Positions 58,201-64,000 of a stretch of 64,000 bases of DNA are shown here, in pieces. The translations under genes and the position numbers were made by a program. Below the pieces are notes generated by a model. That model made no database searches, had not been told where the DNA came from, and was given only the letters and a program-made list of their open reading frames with translations. This DNA is from Collybiopsis luxurians FD-317 M1 (Eukaryota > Basidiomycota > Agaricomycetes > Agaricales > Omphalotaceae): positions 499,923 through 563,922 of the forward strand of contig KN834784.1 in the NCBI GenBank assembly GCA_000827265.1, written 5' to 3'. How positions within the stretch are numbered: position 1 is the first letter of the stretch; each line of letters begins with the position of its first letter.

Positions 58201-59951
58201 GATAAGCCAATTTTTTGGCCACAGCTCAAAATGTAACAAACACTAGATCCTGTGTTTTGTTAAGACAATTAAGAGGTGTCAAAGGACTGTAGTGAGCCCA
58301 AGCTGTCAGTCAAATCTGGAGAAGACCTATTGTATTCATAAGGATAGCCAAACGACGGTATATGTTTAAGGTACCTTGCAAGGTGCCTATGCTCTAAGTC
58401 CTGAGTGTGCTATGAGGAACTTCAATGACTGCCTGGATCACAGTCAACAAAGTTCAATCAAGCTCATAGAACACAAGATGGCCTAGGTTGACAAAGGACT
58501 TTACTCAGAAGAGGAAACTTTGCACATGTGTTTTTCAGTCTAACTGTTTGGCGAAGAGTCTACAAACCTTAAAGTTCAGTGACTCTGGTCAGGCAGAGGA
58601 AATGACAGTCATGTGGATGTCATGATGTGCCTCAATGAGTGTCGAAAAGCTGAAATGACATGGTTCAGTGAACATGAGGCTAAACTCTACAACCAGAGGT
58701 CTAGGCATCCTTGGCAATACTATTATTAGTAGCAAGGACATGGAATGAAATGAAAAGATGAGCTGGCCAAGAAGAAAGGAAATAATCTCATTGGCTAGCA
58801 GATGAAAGAAAAAGATGTGACTCAACAAATCCTTGATAAGAATCCAAGATGACTCAAGTTGACAAACAATTCTAACAAGCTGATAGGCTACAAGGTGGCT
58901 GCAGATCAGGCAGAAGTAGATTAAGACTTTAGCCTGCAGCTGATTGATAAATCAATGAGCCAGAAAGGGTAACTCATCAAAAGGAAAAGAATGGAAATGA
59001 TTTATTCTATGAGATATAATCAAATCTATCAATGAATGTGGAAATACTTGGGTTTGTACAAATATTAATAATGTTGTAGATATTATTATTTGTATCAGTA
59101 TAAAAGGTGTAACTGTATGTAGGAGAAATCTCAGTTTTGGATACAAGCCTATCTCAATTTGCTAGAGTGGCAAGATTATTGACAGGGTTAAAGTGTCTTA
59201 GCTGTTAATAGCTATAATTGCTCACATTGACCACTGGACTCAGTTGAATAGGAATTTCCATTTGAAACTCCCAGAAACTAGACTGCAAAGTCATTGACAT
59301 ATCTTGAGGAGAGGGACTGGATATAGGGTGAACCTCATATGGACCTCACCTCCCCAGCATATACTGCCCAGGCTCTAGTCTATGAAAGTGTAGGTTGAAC
59401 AGTCAGTGACTTGTTTAAGCTTCAGTGAAGACAGTCTGAATATGCTAAGCCCACTTGAAATGAGGTAGAGTGTGTAAAAAGCCTGCAATGTGACCTGCGG
59501 ATTGCACCATATAAGCATTGTTGGTGGTTGTTGCTCAACAAAGGAACCAAAGTGACCTGTGGATTGCACCATATAAGCTTCCTTATTCCAAGTGACCTTA
59601 GGAATGCACCTAATAAGCTTGAAGACAAGTGAACTCTGGTATAGCTGGCTAAGCTTGTGGTGTTCAGTTGCTTCGATGGCACTGACTGAGTAAGACTGGT
59701 AGTCAAGCTTGTTGACCTTTACACCCCCCCCCACTTCCATTTCTTCTGTATTCATTGTGTTCAGCAATGTTGACCAATGAAGTCTACATAACCCTTTTCT
59801 TTCTCTTCAACTGTGTTCCACTATTTGATTATACACAAGGGAGCCTTTGACAACCTCCTTACTTGCATACTATACCTTTCAATCTGATCTGATTGGGTTA
59901 AAAGTGGATTCTTTGCAAGTTCATTACTAGCTCAGATCTCACTTATTAATG
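58201..59951. mobile_element. 1.75-kb insertion of unknown type inside copia-2 integrase
   Basis: The integrase frame stops at FHIFGST (59975-59955) and resumes at VYIKRKV (58198 leftwards), so this stretch is foreign to the element. Its ends (plus) read CAGTGATAAGCC and, reversed, CATTAATAAGTG: a possible degenerate inverted repeat with 2 mismatches in 10. No clear TSD was found. No open frame with family resemblance. It holds the direct repeats near 59490-59625. Confidence 0.55.
59486..59625. repeat. Three imperfect direct repeats
   Basis: TGACCTGCGGATTGCACCAT (from about 59490), TGACCTGTGGATTGCACCAT (from about 59552) and TGACCTTAGGAATGCACC (from about 59592), each followed by a variant of ATAAGC, at 62 and 40 bp spacing. 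The one that keeps a CpG differs from the next by a CG/TG change. Confidence 0.65.
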
Positions 59952-62875
59952 GTACTACCAAAAATGTGAAAGTTAGAAATATCTGGAACTTTACCAAACC
60001 ATTTTTCAAATGGAGTAGCCATTCCTATGGCTTTCTTTGGTGTCCTATTCCAGACATATATGGCATAGCACATCATAAAATCCCATAGCCATTTTGGGAG
60101 TCCCAATGAAATTGTGAGACTTCAGACTGCATTGAGCAATGTCTGATGGGTCCATTCAGCAATTCCATTATGTTCTGGAGTGTCATGAACTGTTAATCTC
60201 TGTCTGGTGCCTAGTTGCTCCAAGTATGCAGTGGATTCATTGCTAAGAAATTCTCCTCCTCAATCAGAGTGAAGAATTTTAACAGTAGTGCTGTATTTGG
60301 AGTCTGGTTTGGAGGATAATGTACTGAGTAAATGATTCATCTTTGCTTTTGAGCAAAGGTTCCTCCAACCATATAGTGGCTTTGTCCACAATAGTGAGTA
60401 CATAGGTGCAGTGATTTATGGTGTGAACAGAAGCTGGTCCCCAAACAAAATATTGCCAAAATTTTCTGCACAGGAGGATGATCTCATTTTGGCAATAGGA
60501 AATCTTGTAGCTTTGGCTAGCATACAAGCATGGCATTCCAGTTTGTCCATCTGTTTAGGATTCAGTTTGATCCCATGAACCTGGTTTTTCTGGAACATAT
60601 GCTTCACATAAGCATAATTCTGATGTCCAGAAATACAATGGGCTTCATAAAGTGAAACCTGTCTGTCAGCTTTCATTGCATAGGCATACTCTGTGGGATG
60701 GATTTGGTATAGTCCATCAACTTTGGGAATCATTCCCACTTGCTCCCCTTGTTTATTGGTAATCTCCATAATGCCATTTTCAATATGGATGGCATATCCT
60801 GCATCATCAAGTTTCCCCAATGAAATAAGAGTGTTTGGGGTGTTAGGGCATAGTAAGGTGTTATATAGCAATAAGGGTTTTACCATGCCCTTATTATTTA
60901 TGGGGAGATCAAGGTGAAGCATATCAGATATGCTGGCTGTGAAAGTTTCATCATTTGCCACTTGAATGGTTCTAGTAGGGGTAGGTCTGCAATTTTTCAA
61001 TTCATTGCCAAGGGGTGTCATATGGGAAGAACATCCAGAGTCAAACAAGATGGCTCCATAGCTGTGAGAAACAGAGTGTGCCATTTCTTCAAGCTTGACT
61101 TCATGCTCCTCTTTCAGCTTTTGCAGTTGACTTTTGCTGTCCTCTGAAATTTTGATAGCAGGTCCTGCTTCTGCCATGGAATTAGCAATGTCAGAAAAAT
61201 CAAAAATTACTTGTCCAGATTCCCCTTTCGAGATTTCAGCAGCTACCCATGATGATTCTGGGATTTCTTCAATCATAAATGAAGAAGTGACCTCTGTATT
61301 TCTGGATACTCTCCAGTTTCCATCACTAGGCTTCTTACCTTTTAGAGATTCTCCTTTGGTCTTCTTGACCTGGTATGCCTGGTTCCTCTGCTGTTTCTGT
61401 GATGGGCATTGACTGGCAAAATGTCCTTTACCTCTGCAATTTTAGCAAGTGGAGTTGTCAGATTGACTAGATCACCCTCCTCTGCTATTGCCTCTGCCTC
61501 TGGTATTACCTTAAAAATTACCTCAGAAATTACCCCTATTATTTCCTCAGCCTCAAAAATTTCCATGTCCTTGATTATTGTTACCAGCATAGTTTGCCAA
61601 TTCCTTCTTAGCTGGCTGATTTGTTTTTATGTGCCCCATTGCTTCAGCATGTATTGTTGATATTGACTCCTGTGGAGTTAGTCTGGTATCTGTTTTCCTT
61701 GATGCAACAATCAAGGCATTGATTGTTGGTAGAAAAATTTTCAGGATAGAGGCAATAATGGTATTAATAAAAATATCATCAGTTATATTGATACTCCTTT
61801 TTGCAAGGTTGTCCCAAATTTCTATCATAGTGTCAAGGTGAGTGTTAACCTTTGCAGGATCATAACATATAAGAGAATGGAGCTGTTGTTGTAAATGGGA
61901 TTCAGCAAGCACATTCTTGGAATCATAATCTTCCAGCAAATTTCTTCACAATGCTTGGGTGAAAGTGTGATGCTTATACCTTCAGAAAATTCCATCCAAT
62001 AGCCTACCAATGATGGCATTTAGTAAGCCGTTATCCTTTTCTTTATCCTTGTCTGTTGGTTTCCTATCAGTTGTATCTTCATCTAGGCTGATCCCATAAG
62101 GATTCCATGTCAGATAGTCCCCATATTTAATGGACTTGGCAGCTAGTTCCACTTGGGTTTTCCATGTATCCCAGTTAGATCCATCAGCTTTAAGGAGCAT
62201 TACCTTATCAAATGCCTTTATAGCTTTGGACATATTGTCATCACTTTCTGAGTCAGAATCTAAATCAGAATTGTTACCATCAGATGGATCAGGATCTGGC
62301 TCTGGTTCTGGTGGAGTAGGAGATCTGCATGGTGGATTTGGAACTGGATTAGAAGCTGATGGAGGTGAAGGTGGATTCAATCCTGGAAGTGGAAATTCTG
62401 GATCTGGATCTGGTTTCGGAGTTTCAGGTGGCTCTGATAATGGGATGAGTGTAGAACTTGGGAAGACGAAGATACTTCCTGGGTAGATATATGACAGATA
62501 TGACTCCTAATAATTTCTTGTCCTATCTCAGTGGGTCATCCCCACTCTGGGAAAGGTCTGGTATGTGTTACATCATACCTATTTGGACAAGGCTGTGTGT
62601 CACAGCTATAATATTGTTGGTCAGTTGAGTTCCAGGCAAAATCTTTTAGATCATCTCCAATATCAAAAATATGCTGTGCTAGTGCACAAGCTGCTTCTGG
62701 ATCTGTAGCTCAAGGAGGTGATGGTTGCCTCAGTGGGGTACTTCTACCTGATGGTGTTCTTATGCTGGATGGTTTTTGTGAAGCTGGCAAATTTTGCTTT
62801 GGTGGCATGAAAAATTTATAGCTACCACTGTTATACTCCCTTCTGTGGTTAGGGCTTTAGGCAGGGCCCATAACC

Positions 62876-63263
62876 TATTAGAGGTTACAGACACTAGTTA
62901 AGAGAATAGTAGACAGTGCACACAGCACTGAAGTGATCACACAGATCAAAGGAGAGAAAAAGCACCACTGGATTGTCCATGTATGTAGGTGGCTTTATAT
63001 ACAAGTACACAATGTTATACATAGTAGACCATTGGCTAGATAAAAGATAGATGGGAGCTAGTACATGAGAATGGGTATATGTGATAGGAACCATGAGAAC
63101 TGAGATGGGATGGTGAGATGAGATATAAGTACACTACAACTAGATATAGAACAGTGTGAGATGGCAAGGGAACATAAATATAAGTATAGTACAACTACAA
63201 GAAAGTGTTCCATAGATAGGTATATCCAATTGTACCTTGTGAATACTTAATTATAATCCAATA
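62876..63263 (-). repeat. copia-2 5' LTR (388 bp)
   Basis: Plus strand begins TATTAGAGGTTACAG and ends ATAATCCAATA, followed by the TSD TTCAG. Just left of it lies GGGCCCATAACC, the complement of the primer-binding site. Confidence 0.9.
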
Positions 63264-64000
63264 TTCAGATCTGCACCATTTTCAAGCAGCAACTTGACAA
63301 CAGATTCATTGCCTTCCTGTGCAGCTGCCTGGAGTGCATTCCCATAGAAACCACCCTGGGCATTCACATCTGCACCATTCTCAAGCAGCAACTTCACAAC
63401 AGCTTCATTGCCTCTCTGTGCAGCTGCTTGGAGTGCATTGCTATATTCACCACCCTGGGCATTCACATCTGCACCATTCTCAAGCGGCAACTTGACAACA
63501 GATTCATTGCCTTCCTGTGCAGCTGCCTGGAGTGCATTCCCATAGAAACCACCCTGGGCATTCACATCTGCACCATTCTCAAGCAGCAACTTGACAACAG
63601 CTTTATTGCCTCTCTGTGCAGCTGCCTGGAGTGCATTCCCATATTCCCCACCCTGGGCATTCACATCTGCACCATTTGCAAGCAGCAACTTGACAACAGC
63701 TTTACTGCCTCTCTGTGCAGCTGCCTGGAGTGCATTCCCATTGAAATGACCCCCCCAGGCATTCACATCTGCACCATTTGCAAGCAGCAACTTGACAACA
63801 GCTTCATTGTCTCTCTCCACAGCTGCCTGGAGTGCATTCCCATTGAAATGACCCTGGGCATTCACATCTGCACCATTTTCAAGTAGTAACTTGACAACAG
63901 CTTCATTGTCTCTTTCCACAGCTGCCTGGAGTGCATTCCCATAGAAACCACCTTGGGCATTCACATCTGCACCATTTCCAAGCAGTAACTTGACAACAGC

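Larger units (their letters stand above)
56245..62808 (-). pseudogene. copia-2 Gag-Pol polyprotein with many in-frame TGA codons
   Basis: From the ATG near 62806-62808 (MPPKQNLPASQKPSSIRTPS): Gag (LLKADGSNWDTWKTQVELAA; LLEDYDSKNVLAESHL), an Arg-Gly-rich region and the knuckle NCRGKGHFASQC (61490-61400). Then protease GAILFDSGCSSHMTP (near 61050), pre-integrase HISGH-like and CHACMLAKATRFPI, and integrase NRTPKKAIGMATPFEKWFGK (near 60020), resuming after the insertion at VYIKRKVSPGKLEPQA (58195-58150). RT: PDWPKWLEAMKEET, KWVFRTKKDETGKVIGYRAR, FIHVDDMTLV. RNase H: YSDADGLSQED, LSTTEVEYIALTHAAKEGIW, TKHIDIHYHFIQYL. The natural end is LTKV at 56245. TGA at 57286, 57298-57303, 56416 and elsewhere falls on family Arg positions. 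Confidence 0.85.
55827..63263 (-). mobile_element. Complete Ty1/copia element (copia-2), 7.4 kb, TSD TTCAG
   Basis: LTRs at 55827-56237 (411 bp) and 62876-63263 (388 bp) differ by a 23-bp gap near 56010-56035 and several substitutions. Direct repeats TTCAG lie at 55822-55826 and 63264-63268. Orientation minus: primer site GGTTATGGGCCCTG directly after the right LTR, polypurine tract AAGGGGAG beside the left LTR. The Gag-Pol order is copia-type. A 1.75-kb insertion (58201-59951) splits the integrase region. CpG is nearly absent and many frames are stopped by TGA, so it is old and dead. Confidence 0.93.
55585..64000 (-). pseudogene. Ankyrin-repeat protein gene split by copia-2; 5' end off the window
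   Basis: Right part (63264-64000) encodes at least seven ankyrin repeats of about 33 residues of the type NALQAAAQRGNEAVVKLLLE then NGADVNAQGG(E/F)YG, almost identical at DNA level (99-bp period). Left part (55585-55826) continues NAWGGFYGNALQA, EGNEAVVKFLLENGADLNAW, has a frameshift near 55720, then VKLLLDNGADVNAQGGEYGN, ending NALQC at the stop 55585-55587. The copia-2 element (TSD TTCAG) sits between. Such near-identical repeat runs are typical of fungal NLR-like (NACHT/NB-ARC) proteins and other repeat receptors. The N-terminal effector and nucleotide-binding parts, if any, lie outside the window, so that class is inference. Confidence 0.8.

Noticed and set aside
62130..62486. Gly/Ser-rich plus-strand frame
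   Set aside because: Complement of the Pro/Asp-rich Gag head of copia-2; low-complexity shadow.
33386..62808. A variant nuclear genetic code with UGA as a sense codon
   Set aside because: Host genes here use TGA as a normal stop (3102, 23532), most retroelement TGAs fit Arg CGA decay, and the LTR pair shows the CpG process directly.
63428..63886. 152-codon open frame on the plus strand over the ankyrin repeats
   Set aside because: It is the antisense shadow of the 99-bp repeats; the minus strand encodes clear ankyrin units.
63264..64000. CRISPR-like regular repeats
   Set aside because: The period is coding (33 residues), there are no distinct spacers, and the organism is a fungus.

Overview
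The window is nuclear DNA of an Agaricomycete-type basidiomycete (mushroom-forming fungus). The evidence is intron-dense genes with many 45-80 nt GT-AG introns, a spliceosomal U2 snRNA gene, secreted peptidase, P450, MFS and DUF6533-like gene families, and Ty3/gypsy chromovirus, Ty1/copia, hAT and Plavaka-type mobile elements. No gene could be tied to a species.

Layout. 0-33 kb is gene-bearing DNA with ordinary CpG content. In order it holds: the 5' part of a carotenoid-oxygenase-family gene running off the left edge (-); a secreted M28-like metallopeptidase (-); a U2 snRNA gene (-); a cytochrome P450 array (+) of one pseudogene, one gene that reads intact, a last-exon relic with a non-autonomous hAT element beside it, and a second gene that reads intact; an uncharacterised Cys-rich/acidic protein (-); an isochorismatase-family hydrolase (+); NAD-dependent formate dehydrogenase (-); an FSH1-type serine hydrolase (-); a DUF6533-like membrane protein (-); and an MFS monocarboxylate-type transporter (+).

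33-64 kb is a nested transposon block: a Ty1/copia element (copia-1) abutting a truncated Ty3/gypsy element (gypsy-1), a Plavaka-type transposase relic, an unidentified broken gene, a complete chromovirus (gypsy-2: two 530-bp LTRs, 5-bp TSD), and a second complete copia element (copia-2). Copia-2 sits inside an ankyrin-repeat gene that leaves the right edge, and copia-2 itself carries a 1.75-kb insertion. This block looks strongly CpG-poor.

Main observations. (1) Nearly all in-frame stops in the retroelements are TGA. Most fall where the families have Arg (CGA), and 9 of 10 differences between the two gypsy-2 LTRs are CG versus TG/CA. Together these point to methyl-CpG decay. (2) The P450 array preserves a legible history of tandem duplication, deletion and apparent gene conversion. 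(3) A U2 snRNA gene is recognisable from its sequence and stem-loops. (4) Both copia elements carry a primer site matching the anticodon region of initiator tRNA-Met. I found no convincing wholly new gene system. All intron-exon models were made by eye.
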